Origin: Saccoglossus kowalevskii
Taxonomy: Eukaryota; Hemichordata; Enteropneusta; Harrimaniidae
DNA length: 45,022 nucleotides
Reading direction: 5' to 3'
Assembly: GCF_000003605.2 (NCBI RefSeq)
Contig: NW_003123406.1
Span: 325,398-370,419 of the forward strand
Shown here: piece after piece, positions 19,409-31,601 of the stretch
Numbering within the stretch: the first letter of the stretch is position 1
Layout: each line of letters begins with the position of its first letter
The notes under the pieces: generated by a model
Told to the model about the DNA's origin: nothing
The model's database searches: none
The model's input: the letters and a program-made list of their open reading frames with translations, nothing else
Program-made: the position numbers and the translations under genes

Positions 19409-20697
19409 TACACTGCAAAATCCAAGGGCTTTAAAATGTGACACATTTTTGTTCCTACTTTAAGTCTTTTATTGCAAATGAGTTATTTTAAAACACGTTT
19501 ACTCTGTTGTGGTTTATAAGATTGTCCCCTCTTTAATAACACTGTAAGTGTTTATATTATGTATAGTAAAGTGTATGATAAAAACACCTGCAGCCAGGGT
19601 TTTTATTGCAACATTTGTGTGACATTTGTGCACACAACACAGTATGTAAAGTGTTTCCAGTACATATAATGTATATGTATAATATTTACATAAAAGGTGT
19701 TTATGATCACAACACTTTTATTTTTCCTAGAAAAACATTTTTAAAAGTGTTTCCACCACGAACATGTATTGAAAAACGCTTATTAACACAACACTTTTAA
19801 AAGTGCTTTTACTAGACACACATTTTGTAAAGTCTTTATAATCACGACACGTAGAACAGTCTCAATCGAAGACATGTCTTAATGAAGTGTTTACTATCAC
19901 AACTTTTTGAAAAGTGAAGTCGCTTGACACACATGGAAAAAATTTCCACCAGAAATATGTATCGAGAAAGTATATATAATCGCAACACTTTGAAAAGTGC
20001 TTTCCCGCAAAACACAATCTGAATATTGACAATGCTTGTAACAGATACACATTTTATAAGGTATTTTCACTGAAAAAAAATTCATTTTGGATAGTGATAA
20101 TGAGCAAAATATATCAAATGATGCGTTTCATGATCAAACGCTTTGCACTATTGTACAGTATAGCTATACATATATAGCTGTTGTAAAAATAATATCAATC
20201 ATATGAAGAATTGTCCTCGACTTATGTGCAACTGAATGAGTGTGTTTACTAAAATTCAAACCTTTCGTAAATATTTGTGAACATATTAATTCACAATACT
20301 GACAATATCGTCATGTCCGCCCCGATCTTTACTCTCACAATTTCAAAAGTAAAAAAATATCAAAATCCAGTATAATTATCATTATTGTTTGAAGCAATGT
20401 AAAATTTGAATCAGAAATATGTGATGTAAGATATTATTGCTATAAAGTAAAGTAACGCACATGCAATGTGAAAACAAAAATATGACAACACACAATTAAA
20501 ACGAATTGAATTACATTTTCCTGTTAAATTCTGCCTAACATTTCTATGATTTTATTTGGTAACTCGTATCACGTCTCTGGGGATTGTTGGCAAGGAAGTT
20601 ATGCAGTATAGAAATAACTAGTCGTGTAAAAGTTTGAGTTTAATCAGTTATCGTAACAACACGCACATATTAAAATAAATGGAGGCCGCAAACGACA

Positions 20698-20988
20698 ATG
20701 CAGTACACAGCTACCGATGCTGACTCTATCAAATACACATTCCTCACGCTTCGTAACGGAGTAATTATATCATTATACCTTCGGAAAAAAGCATCATACG
20801 GAACAAGTTGTCGTTGCTTCTTTAACGAATATGCAAACTGTTCACATACTCCCGATAGTGTAATTCAGTCGTTGAATGAGCGTACACTCGATAAAATCAT
20901 CAGTTACTTGAACACGCAACATAAAATAATGTTCACCGTGAACACCGTCGTTTACGAAAAGTATCTCAAATTGTTTTCAAGGATGTAG
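20698..20988 (+). CDS. Small ORF inside the TIR transposon, unknown
   Basis: A 96-codon frame starting at ATG, with two Cys (TSCRCFF) and a hydrophilic C-terminal half. It could be a remnant of the transposon's own gene or chance. No family was recognised, and no intron sites or second copy support it. Confidence 0.2.
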   Translation: MQYTATDADSIKYTFLTLRNGVIISLYLRKKASYGTSCRCFFNEYANCSHTPDSVIQSLNERTLDKIISYLNTQHKIMFTVNTVVYEKYLKLFSRM

Positions 20989-21289
20989 CCAACTATATTA
21001 TTGTTCAGTATTTGTTTTCATATTATATTTATTGTATTAATGACATTTATAATATCAGTTAAAAGGTTACGTATTATTAGAGACTTAAATTATAGCCAAA
21101 TTTGCTCAGGTGTGTTCAACTCGATGCTCCATCAATAGAATGATAGTTATGAAGAAAATTAATTTGTTTCTAACAAATATGCTGCGCAAAATCAATAATA
21201 AGCAGTGTTTCTATTATATACGCATACCGTAGTCCGTGGTATACAGAAGTGTTCTGTATATGCACACTTATAGGGTGCCTGTTTCAAAA

Positions 21290-21965
21290 TGAAAAAAAAA
21301 ACTGTTTGAAAGAAAAGTGTTTTAGTTACTCCTATGAACTTGTGTATATGCCGTATACACTCATGAAACGTGCATAGTTGGGTGTTTTACCTTGAAACAT
21401 CGCTTATGTGTTTGTTTTAGGAAGTGCTTCAAAATAAAACAATTTGAAAAAAAGCGTTGCTCTCATGAACAGATATGTACCTTATACATTAACACTTCGC
21501 GAAACAGTCTGGTGTTTTGAGTTGAAACATGTTTGGCGATATTGCTTTGCTCTGAGCATTCTGGCATGTGATTTAATAGTTCTCTCGGAAACTGTTTAAT
21601 TTGAAACACTTCATAAAGCAAAATCACCAATGATCTTTCAATCCGTAACACCAGACTATAAATGTTTCGCAAAGTGTTAAGTGTAAGACTCATTTGAGGT
21701 CATAAGAGTAAAACACTAAATCACTTTTCTTTCAAATTGTCTTATCATGAAGCACTTCACACGTGTAATATTCAAGGTAAAACACTCTACTATCCATGTT
21801 TCATAAATGTTTAAGTGTACGACATTTACACAATTTCATCAGTGTAACTAAAACACTTCTCTTACATATGCTTGTCATGGAGCACTTCCTAATACAAACA
21901 TACATGTAATGTTTCAAGGTAAAACACTCGACTACGCATGTTTTATAAGTGTTAATGTATACGAC
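21290..21965. repeat. Inner inverted repeats of AAGTGTTTT/AAAACACTT type
   Basis: Near 21290-21475 and 21690-21965 sequences such as TTACCTTGAAAC and TTTCAAGGTAAAACACT occur in opposite orientation around a centre near 21580. This suggests a second, nested fold-back element or a duplicated TIR fragment within the larger transposon. Confidence 0.5.
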
Positions 21966-23570
21966 ATTAACATCTGATTATATACAATACACTTTAGTAT
22001 GCCGTCTACAGTGTGTATCTATAATGTACACAGTACTTATTATCGACTGTATGCAGCATATTTATTGTGAAAAAATGCTCACATACGTCACATTTGTCAG
22101 CAAGTCAAACTGTCCATGTAGTGATAAATTTACTGATTTTAGTATTTTGCGAGTGTGTATACCATGTACCTGCCACAAGTTTAATAACTGATGGAATTAA
22201 ACATGCACGGTGTTGTTATCAATGTTGGTAAGCTGGATGACGTTGCGCTAAACATGCATTAATTCTCTGTGATATAATCATTAGCTTCAATTTCTTTACA
22301 GCTCTTATTCTGTTGGCGGAGCCTTGGTGTTGAATTCCAATATGGTGATTACCATGCACCTGTGCGAATTTGTGCCTAATTTAAACGAGATCCTTTAAGC
22401 CTCTAATAATACATAACCATTCAATTGTTATTTAGAAATTTAATTTATACAATAAATACAATATGAAAACAAATATTGAACTTCTTTGCAAATATCTTGA
22501 GATACCTTTCGTAAACTACGCTTGACATTAATGTATTGCGTGTTCAAGTACCTGGTAACTTGTGTCGTGCGCGCGATCATTCATATTGAATTATACTATT
22601 GGGAGTGTGTGGACAGGTGGCATACTCGTTGAAGAAGCAATAACAACTTGAACTGAATGACGACTTTTTGATTTTCTGAGGAAAGAAGGGAACCGGAAGT
22701 TATCCTAAACAAACCTGAAGGTATGATGATATTGTTACTTCGTAAAGAAGCGTGTGGCATGTGTGAGTGATAGAGCCAGCGTCGGAAGTTGTTTACTACA
22801 TTGATATTTGCAGGGCCTTCATTCATTTCGTTATGTGCGGGATAACTGATCAAACTCAAGTTCGTGAATTTATTGATTCAAATATCGCATTGCTTGAAAC
22901 AATAATGATAATTAATTAAATATTACTCACTGCATTTTAATAATATTATACTTTTCAGATTTTAAGAGAAACGATCGGAGCGGACAAGATGATACTGCTA
23001 ATATTCAGAATTAATTTGGTCCTGTTAATATGGGTTATTGTTAGTTCAGTGCTCTCGTCTTCTATGCGAGATGAATTTTCATTTAATAGATAAATATAGT
23101 TTCAAAACACCACACTATCCGTGTTAGGGGTGATTTTAAAAGTGATAAAAATAAGAATTTGACGGATGGAAAATTATGAGATGAATGAAATAGAATATAT
23201 GTAGTGCATATGTTCAGAGTCGAGGATTGAGTGTGAATGGGATCACAATAAATGAAATTAATGATTTTTTGTGTGCCACTATTTTTCCCAAGGAATTTGA
23301 TGTGCCCGTAGGCACTGCATCCGAGACAAAAATGCCACATGAGAAGAGATTGGGCCTTTTCATTTATATCATTGAGGAAAGGGTTCAATAGATGTTATTG
23401 TTCGTTTCAGTTAATTACTCATCTGATTTGAAGTGTCACTAAACACTCTTATTCACGCCATTGACAATATCTTTTACAACAACTATACATGTCTGTTTTT
23501 TTAATGTTACACTTGAACTTACCTTATTAGTTTTACTTGATTGTGTGATTTGTTTATCGTTTGAGATGAT
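21966..23570. other. Transposon interior, no gene seen
   Basis: AT-rich sequence with short frames only (for example minus strand 22859-22596 and 23388-23083). None has a recognisable motif or a second copy in the window. Confidence 0.5.
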
Positions 23571-24330
23571 TACTGTACAATAGTGCAAAGTGCCTCATTA
23601 TGAAACGCATTATTTGGTATATTTTGTTTTCAAAAATGACAATATTAATGATTTTTTACCATGGTATCAGTGTAAACACATTTTAAAATGTGCATCTGTT
23701 ACGAGCACTTGTCAATATTCAGTTTGTGTTTTACTTTTTAAAGTGTTGCGGTGAAATCACTTTTAAAAGAGTTGTAATATTAAACACTTCTTTAAAACAT
23801 GCTTTCGGTTGAGACATTTTTCTACTTTACAAAACGTGTGTCTAGTAAAAGCACTTTTAAAGGTTTTGTGATAATAAACACGTTTTATATATGTCCCTGG
23901 TTGATACACTTTACAAAATGTGTGAATAGTAAAAACACTTTCAAAGGTGTTGTGATAATAAGCACGTTATATACATGTTTCTGGTGGAAACACGTTTAAA
24001 AACGTGTTTCAAATCTTACCACTTTACATAATGTGTTATGGGCAAAAATATCTCTGAAATGTTCCATTAAAATTGTTTTCATAATAATTTTGCAAATTAT
24101 AAACACTTTATGCGTTTTTAAAGTGGGGACAAGCTTAGAAACACATTAAATGTTTTATCACAAAACGGAAAAATGTGTCATTTTAAAACAGTTTTGTTGT
24201 CAAATAACTCATTTGCGATTTTAAGAAAACACTTAATGTGTTTAAATATAAATCACGTAAAAGTGATTTTAAAGTGGGAACAAAAATGTGTCATATTTTA
24301 AAAAAACCTAGATTTACAGTGTATGTCCTG

Positions 24331-25772
24331 AACGTAATGTAATGTAGTATGAGGTGACTGTTTATATCGAGAGTACTGTGGTATGAGGTGACATGTTTCT
24401 ATCGAAAGTTAATGTGATATGAGGCGACATGTTCCTATCTATAGTTACTGTAGTGTGAGCGACATGTTTCTATCTAGAGTTTCTGTAGTATGAGGCGACA
24501 TGATTCTATCTAGAGTTACTGTGGTATGAGGCGACATGTTTCTATCTAGAGTTACTGTGGTATGAGGCGACATGTTTCTATCTATAGTTACTGTGGTATG
24601 AGGCGATATGTTTCTATCTGTAGTTACTGTAGTGTGAGCAACATGTTTCTATCTAGAGTTTCTGTAGTATGAGGCGACATGATTCTATCTAGAGTTACTG
24701 TGGTATGAGGCGATATGTTTCTATCTAGAGTTACTGTAGTATGAGCTGACATGTTTCTATCTAGAGTTACTGTGGTATGAGCTGAGATGTTTCTATCTAG
24801 AGTTTCTGTAGTATGAGGCGTTATGTTTCTATCTATAGTTACTGTGGTATGAACTGACATGTTTCTATCTAGAGTTACTGTAGTATGAGGCGATATGTTT
24901 CTATCTATAGTTACTGTGGTATGAACTGACATGTTTCTATCTAGAGTTACTGTAGTATGAGGCGATATGTTTCTATTTATAGTTACTGTGGTATGAACTG
25001 ACATATTTCTATCTATATTTACTGTAGTATGAGGCGACATGTTTCTATCTAGAGTTACTGTGGTATGAGCTGACATGTTTCTATCTAGAGTTACTGTAGT
25101 ATGAGGCGATATGTTTCTATCTAGAGTTACTGTAGTGTGAGCGACATGTTTCTAACTAGAGTTTCTGTAGTATGAGGCGACATGATTCTATCTAGAGTTA
25201 CTGTGGTATGAGGCGATATGTTTCTATCTAGAGTTACTGTAGTGTGAGCGACATGTTTCTATCTATAGTTACTGTGGTATGAGCTGACATGTTTCTATAT
25301 AGAGTTACTGTGGTATGAGGCGATATGTTTCTATCTAGAGTTACTGTAGTGTGAGCGACATGTTTCTATCTAGAGTTTCTGTAGTATGAGGCGACATGAT
25401 TCTATCTAGAGTTACTGTGGTATGAGACGACATGTTTCTATCTATATTTACTGTAGTGTGAGCGACATGTTTCTATCTAGAGTTACTGTTGTATGAGGCG
25501 ACATGATTCTATCTAGAGTTACTGTTGTATGAGGCGACATGTTTCTATCTAGAGTTACTGTAGTATGAGGCGACATGATTCTATCTAGAGTTACTGTTGT
25601 ATGAGGCGACATGGTTCTGTTTAGAGTTACTGTTATATGAGGCGACATGTTTCTATTTAGAGTTACTGTGGTATAAGGCGACATGTTTCTATCTAGAGTT
25701 ACTGTAGTGTGAGGTGACATGTTTCTATCTAGAGTTACTGTGGTATGAGGCGACATATTTCTGCCAAGAGTT
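24331..25772. repeat. 36-bp minisatellite, about 40 units
   Basis: The unit contains TATCTAGAGTTACTGTAGTA followed by TGAGGCGACATG. Most units are 36 bp; some lose two bases (GTGTGAGCGACATG). Because 36 is a multiple of three, the minus strand stays open for 150 codons (25076-24624) and 102 codons (25756-25448) as a 12-residue repeat with the core HTTVTLDRNMS. The short units shift the frame and break the reading. No promoter or conserved start was seen, so this is listed as a repeat, not a gene. Confidence 0.95.
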
Positions 25773-25779
25773 ACTGTTT

Positions 25780-27361
25780 AATTGCAGAAACACTATCCTG
25801 TTATTCATTGGAGGCAAATTGGAACACGTCCTGATCATCGACAGAAATGGAAAGAGACGCCGCTGATATTATCAGCTTTAGGCGAGATGGATAAACTATG
25901 TTTTAGGGACAACGTTTTATATCGAACTAGATATGATAATTTGGATAACAAATGTTTTCAATTGGTTTTGCCCTCCAGTCATCGCAAGATCGCTATGGCT
26001 GGAGCACATGACCAGATATGACACATTGGGTGTGATCGTATTCTTGAAACGTTGCTATCCCGGTTCTACTGGCCATATATGGAAAGCGATGTGCGGAATT
26101 ATGTGCAAATGTTGCACTCGGAGGAAAGACGCAGCACGCTTTAAGACCCGAACAGATATGATACCTATTACGACCACACAACCTCTAGAACTGGTTGATA
26201 TGGACTTGTTGTCATTGTAGGAATCGAAATGGGGCATTGCTAACATATTAGTGCTCTCTGATCACTTCACTAAATTTGCTATGGCGATTCCGACTCGAAA
26301 TCAGACCACTAAAGCTACCGCCAAACATATACGAGGAGTTCATAGTTCACAATGCGCCTACATTCAGACCAGTGTCGTAACTTTTAATCAAAAGTGGTGC
26401 GCAAACTCTGCCAATTGTTGGGCATAAATAAGTCTCGTACCATGCCCTACCATCCTATTGGGAACGGGCAGTGCGAGAGGATGAATCGTACATTGTTAAA
26501 CATGTTGGGTACGCTAGAAAATGACAAAATAGCCAATTGGAAAGCACACGTTCCCGCATTTGTCCATGCATACAATTGTACATGTCACGATACCACATGT
26601 TTTTTCACCATACAGGCTTATGTTTGGAAGGGAAGCACGTACTGCATTAGATGTGCGAAGGTATGTTTACCCCAATTATCACAGACCAGTTATATCTACC
26701 TTCAAGTACAAACATGATTTGGCACAACGAATGGAAAAGACTAGGCAGATTGTTATTCTGGCTAATAGAAAGTCACAAGCCAGTAATAAGCATCGTTATG
26801 ATCGCGCTAAGATTATACCGAATGAAACCCTGCACACAGACGATCTAGTGTTGATAACAAATGTTAATCTTCAGGGCAAGAATAAGAATGCCGAAGATGT
26901 GGGAAGATACGCCCCATCGCGTGGTAACCAAACTTGAAGGTCTCCCTGTGTATGTCATTAGACCTGACAAGGGTGGGAGGACTCGCATCATTAATCAAAA
27001 TTTGCTCAAGCCCTGCGAAGATATGTCCACCAGCAGTGGATGTGATAGTGATGATATTGACTATTACGTACACGAGAATGTGGCTGATGGGTTGAGGACT
27101 GTAACCTTATGGATGGCAATGAACGAAGCCATCGAGGGATCGCATAGGAGCGCAGCAGTAAGTGCTTATGACAATGAGCTTGCACCATTCTCTACTGAGG
27201 CGGGGGTAAGGTATGTAAAAGCCACAGATCCGTTTAGTCGTGAGACTTTCTCGCAATGTATTTCAGTCACATGTTTACCAGCCAGTGCTGGAGATATCGA
27301 TAGACATGGAATGATGTTGATCGTTTGTCTAATACTGTTCACGTGGTTAATATGCAAATAG
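25780..27361 (+). pseudogene. Gypsy-type retrotransposon integrase, degenerate
   Basis: Frames read in order: the RT/RNaseH-to-integrase linker with QLVLPSSHRKIAMAGAHD, an H2C2 zinc region (IGCDRILETLLSRFYWPYM, then CCTRRKDAARFK), then the DDE core: ELVDMDLLSL (first Asp), SDQCRNF (second Asp) and PYHPIGNGQCERMNRTLLNM (catalytic Glu). The tail LPVYVIRPDKGG is the usual C-terminal block. At least four frameshifts or stops interrupt it (a TGA after HDQI, a TAG after MDLLSL, a TAA after the second Asp). No upstream pol or gag remains: the 36-bp array abuts it. Confidence 0.85.
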
Positions 27362-28714
27362 AAAACGAAAGTGCCATGTACGATGCATCTGGTGAGGATG
27401 AATCAGTCATTAGTACTCCGGCATAGTTGGACAACGATCCGACGGAGATGAGTTGCACGTCATCTCATGTTCAGTTACAACGGCGATCGAAGTGCATATG
27501 TCACACACCTAGGACTTCGAAGTTTTATCCATGTTAGTTGGCTAGCGCTTCTGACACACATAGGAAGAGTACGGTGACGACTGTTGGTGTCGGCCCAATA
27601 CGTAGATCTAAGAGGCTACGCCATCCTCCGAATAAATGGGGGTTTTCCTCCTGGGTTAAGGTAACCAGAGCAAATGGGGTTCGGTATGGTTAGTGGGTGT
27701 GCATAGCGGCGCATTTACTTAAGCTTACTAAGGCGGCATTGCGTTGCAGTACCTGCGTCGGCTTGCCATGGCCCACGTCATGCAGTCTTGTTTTCTCCGC
27801 GTTCAGATACCGTCACCCAGTGTGTATCAGTGTATCAGTTAGAGAGGGTCGGTTTGATCAGCCATTGCCTTGTTTGAGATTGCAGCGCGGTTTTCATTCT
27901 CGCCATGGTTAGTATCTGCGGTTTGCAGTATAACCATCACTTTGGTAGCGTATACTTGCAACATTAAATAGTTGATCTGCTTTACTGAACTGCCTTTTGT
28001 TAGTTTTCACCTTGCCTGTTGACTGTTAGTCTTGGATGTCCATGTCGAGGCAAGCCTATATATTCAAACGCCGGATGCGATATAGAATTGCACGACCCAA
28101 CACAGCAGTGGGTGAGCTATTTGTATATATGTATTTTATTGTATATATAGTGTTTTGAGACTTCTTTTTGTGAAGAGCTTCGATTCGACAGATGGGCGAA
28201 GCATGTGTTCTTAGTTAATAGTGGTTTTTGTCATCGTTTTTGGTTTACTCGCAGGATTTGGTGCCAAAAATCCGAAACCTACGTATAGGTCATATTACCC
28301 TGCACGGGCATGGTTTTCTTAGCAATCCGAAATACTTTGTGGTGCATCGCGATGTTGTTTGCAGACCCACCAATAGGTGGGTTGTCCGTGGGCATATCAG
28401 GGGATGAGACTCGCACGATTGCGACAGATACTGCCCTGGGGGACATCAGCACTGTATTCCCTATATCATCTAGTTCTGGCTAAGGCCAATAGGTACTACA
28501 CGTCTCTATCTTCTGAAACATTTCTAAAGAAACATTTCTAAGGACGTTATATGTAAAGGTTCTATTGATGAACGAATGACGCCCACGTTTTCGCTAATGA
28601 TGTGCTTTTCGAATTTGTCGACCTTGTTTCCGCATTACCCTGCTTCGTTTGGGTCTGCCTGGGTATGCCCCAGTGCTTCTGTGCACTGTGGCATCTTTGG
28701 AAAGACCGGGGGAG
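27362..28714. other. Gypsy 3' untranslated region or unassigned sequence
   Basis: Between the integrase end and the polypurine tract there is no recognisable domain. Sequence is less AT-rich than the surroundings. An envelope-like ORF is not present. Confidence 0.4.
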
Positions 28715-29103
28715 TGTAAAACCTGGGTAATTTTACTTTTTCTTTAAATCTATGTAGTTTTCTTTATATACCTGGTTATTATGGGCCCGTGCGTTTTTTG
28801 AGACTCATTGAGACTCGCTGCGGTGATTGGTGCGTCCAACGATGAACAGAGAACAAGATGTGCCCGCTGTACAGATACTAGCTAAGTTGTATGTGTAACT
28901 TTGATGCATCAATCGAAAAGCTAGGAAATAACTGAAAAAGTTCAGGGTGTTGCAGCCCATGGACAAGTTGTTGTACGAAGTTTATTTTATTCCCATTCCG
29001 CGAAGAAATCAAAGAGACTGTCGAACTTGCGTTGCAGCCACTTGATGACATCCAGCTTTGTACTGTAGTCGATGATCGAATTGATGTGACTCAGAAACTG
29101 ATC
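28701..29103 (+). mobile_element. Polypurine tract and possible 3' LTR start of the Gypsy element
   Basis: AAAGACCGGGGGAG (28701-28714) is a classic plus-strand priming polypurine tract and is followed at once by TGTAAAACC, a normal LTR beginning. The LTR end cannot be set, because an assembly gap starts at 29104 and no second LTR is in the window. Confidence 0.5.
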
Positions 29104-29300
29104 NNNNNNNNNNNNNNNNNNNNNNNNNNNNNNNNNNNNNNNNNNNNNNNNNNCAGGATTGATCTTTTACAACGTAGGGCTCAAGGAACTTGACATACAT
29201 CAGATCGTGGAGCCTATAATCTTCGGAAGTAGCTGTAATTCTCTGAGAGTGGCCGTGTTTTTTGGCAACGCCATTGCGTCATCGTTAATTATACGAATTT
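28987..29300 (-). CDS. Coding-like fragment interrupted by the assembly gap, unknown
   Basis: On the minus strand, MYVKFLEPYVVKDQS runs into the gap. Beyond it a frame reads FLSHINSIIDYSTKLDVIKW, then a further amphipathic stretch ending FDFFAEWE and TAA at about 28987. Upstream MALPKNTATLRELQLLPKII is open in another frame. The regular hydrophobic spacing looks helical and protein-like. It could be an exon, a domesticated or dead retroelement gene, or chance. Not recognised. Confidence 0.3.
29104..29153. other. Assembly gap (50 N)
   Basis: Fifty unknown bases. The true size may differ, so frames cannot be joined across it. Confidence 1.
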
Positions 29301-30259
29301 ACGGAACTGTGAACTGTGAACCTGTTGGCGATTTTTGACATCGTATATCATTGCTGTATATTATTGAACATACCGTATTTTTTTGACATAAGTTTATTAC
29401 TGTAGTATGTATCATTTAATGAGAACTGACGATAGCGGTAAAGCGGTTTTTGCCCCAGTAAATGAGTTTGGATTGACATTACCCTGCAATTGTTCATGTT
29501 TTTGGCGGTTTGGCTATAGCTTAGAAACCATCGCTGTGTCATTTTCCGCCTTAATATGGATAGCGGGACTTTTGGACGCTACAATTTCTTGACGCGGAGG
29601 CATAGCCTAGACTCAACTCTCCTCTTCTTACTTGTTTTTCTGTCAAGCACATATTTTGTAACGTTTATAAACTGCCGTTGTACTTAGACATGTTGTTGCT
29701 ATGACATCCCTATATTGAATGAAATATTTGTTTAATCTTTACATTTGTATTTTATTTGTTTTAGATAAGTTAGTCATTTATTCCCCAGGCGGTATAAATA
29801 CATGTACGCTCCTCACCACGCCAAATTGGTTAGCCCAAAATTCGGATACGATTATTTTTATGAAATTGGGAGATTCGCACTGGAGCCCAAGTCCGGTTAT
29901 CCACGTCCTACATTGTGCATACAACTAAATATCTACCAGTGGACTTGGTGCAAGGAATACAAGTGTTTCAGTTACACATATTTACAATTTCTGTGCTAAT
30001 TGGTTCAATACTTGTAATTAGAGATATAAGTAACTAGTGTTATCACAACTGCTGTTATACGCCCCAGGCATATTTATATACATCTTGAATTGAACTGTAA
30101 CTGAAAACAGTCTATCATTTACAAGAACAACATTAATATTCTTATCGATTTTCGACGCCACTGTCGGAGTCGTGAATGTTCAACAGAACCACGATGTAGC
30201 TGGAGTTATTGTACTGTGTTGGCGAAACACAATTTTAAATTTAGGATTAATGCAAAGTG
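29300..30259. other. No gene seen between gap and EGF exons
   Basis: AT-rich sequence. At 29763 a pyrimidine-AG acceptor-like site precedes an open frame on the plus strand (ends 29928), but it has no partner exon and no known domain. This should contain introns of the minus-strand receptor gene. Confidence 0.4.
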
Positions 30260-30264
30260 ACATT

Positions 30265-30400
30265 CTATTGTGGGTGTTCGCCGAACGATGCAAACGCGGT
30301 CATCGTTTTTAAATTGTAATTACTATAAGTTATTGAATCTGCACACACTCTTGTCTCCCAAACTCCAAGTTCATCTACACCAGGACTGTGCCAAAGCAAC
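30265..30400 (-). CDS. Possible extra exon downstream of EGF exons, GPS-like spacing
   Basis: After an acceptor-like TTTGGCACAG the minus strand stays open and reads SPGVDELGVWETRVCADSIT, continuing to TAG at 30265. The VWETxxC spacing recalls the Trp/Cys of a GPS (compare IWETVGC), but the C-x-C pair is missing. This may be a degenerate GPS/GAIN exon or chance. Confidence 0.25.
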
Positions 30401-30428
30401 AAAACAGTATTATAATTTGTGTTTATAC

Positions 30429-30548
30429 CTGTTTCACAGTGTAGACCTTCATACCCAGTGTTAACACAGTCACAATAGTATGATTCATCAATATTTATAC
30501 ACACACCATTGTGTTGGCAGATATTATCAGTGGTACATTCATTTATGT
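30429..30548 (-). CDS. EGF exon (intact module)
   Basis: Reads DINECTTDNICQHNGVCINI then YYCDCVNTGYEGLHCETG. Six cysteines are present, with the cbEGF consensus at the start and the Asn/Tyr positions for hydroxylation and calcium binding. Acceptor TTACAG and donor GTATAA are consensus-like. Confidence 0.82.
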
Positions 30549-30659
30549 CTGTAACATAAAAATATACATGTTTATCATATCGCTCTGTTGTTGCACATGA
30601 TGTGATTGGTTGACTCTCAGTCATATGACATTGAATAAATAGATATGACATGGTATAAT

Positions 30660-31370
30660 TCCCACCTCGTGGATATTATATGGCATATCACATGAATGAC
30701 GTAACTGCTGCTGTCCTGGGCGTTGTTGCTTTTGATGTAGCTTTAATTTAGCCATCCGAAACAGACAACGAACGTGCCAGATGGGTATTAAGTAAGATAC
30801 TCCATTCTGATGTTTAGGGTATAATTCATTTGAAGCAAATATGTACGGCGAAGTCGCCACTAAAACGTCGCATCAGCGATCGCTGTGGCGCGTTCTACAC
30901 TGTGAGAATTTTTACGCGTGCAACTTCGTTGCTCATCAAAACGCCCTAAGCTGAGTGATTTGTGAATGGAAGCTGTGTTACGTTCGTGAGAAAGTAAGTG
31001 CAATCACTTCCACTCTAGCAATATATCTAGCGAGTGGTGAAATTATGCGTTTGAGAATTTCTCAGTTCATTTCAATAACTTTATACTAAATTGAGTGATT
31101 CACACTGCTGAAACACGGTTACTAAAAAGAGTATCCGTGACTGAAAGTAACATTTACTGTGTATATTTCATAGTTTGTTCAGCAAACAATCCATGTATGC
31201 TATTGAGTTATGTGTCACTTGTTATAATACATAAAATAAAACTTTGCGTACTTCAAATAAAAATGTTGTTATTTATTGAGAGAGCGGGTGTGAGAGATGT
31301 ATGGTAGATGTAATTGTGAATGGTGGATATTTGTTCGATGTGATAAAATAAATATTCGGGCACTATCATG
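30660..31370. other. Intergenic or intron sequence, no gene seen
   Basis: Short frames only. 30850-30960 is locally CpG-rich and could be a SINE fragment, but no A/B box or tail was identified. Confidence 0.35.
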
Positions 31371-31495
31371 ATTTGTTGTCTGCCCTTGGGCTGTTGGTCA
31401 TGACCATAATAATGATGATGGCTTCGTTATCACCTCTGGTATCATCAGTATTATGGTCATGACCACCATTCCTTGGACAGGCAACAAATCGAGAT
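31371..31495. repeat. Imperfect palindrome, MITE-like hairpin
   Basis: GATTTGTTGTCTGCCC...TTGGTCATGACCATAAT on the left pairs with ATTATGGTCATGACCACC...GGACAGGCAACAAATC on the right. Arms are about 45 bp around a short GATGATGG-rich centre. It lies between two EGF exons. Confidence 0.75.
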
Positions 31496-31601
31496 ATTAC
31501 ACTCACAAACCTGTGTTATTATTTGAATATTGTTAAAGATATGTGGAACATTTTACAGGCAACGCACTATCCTGGGACGCCGAAATAATTAATGGTTTTA
31601 C

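Larger units (their letters stand above)
19411..24321. mobile_element. 4.9-kb DNA transposon with ~750-bp terminal inverted repeats
   Basis: The left end CACTGCAAAATCC (19411) and the right end GATTTACAGTG (24321) are inverted and sit between TA dinucleotides (19409-19410 and 24322-24323), suggesting TA target duplication. The inverted match runs inward to about 20162 and 23571, where both ends read TTTGCACTATTGTACAGTA. The TIRs are filled with short palindromes of the type ACACTTTTAAAAGTGT. No transposase was recognised, so it is probably nonautonomous. Superfamily not assigned. Confidence 0.75.

Noticed and set aside
29719-29928. Plus-strand exon after a TTTTAG acceptor
   Set aside because: No partner exon, domain or homologous copy in the window.
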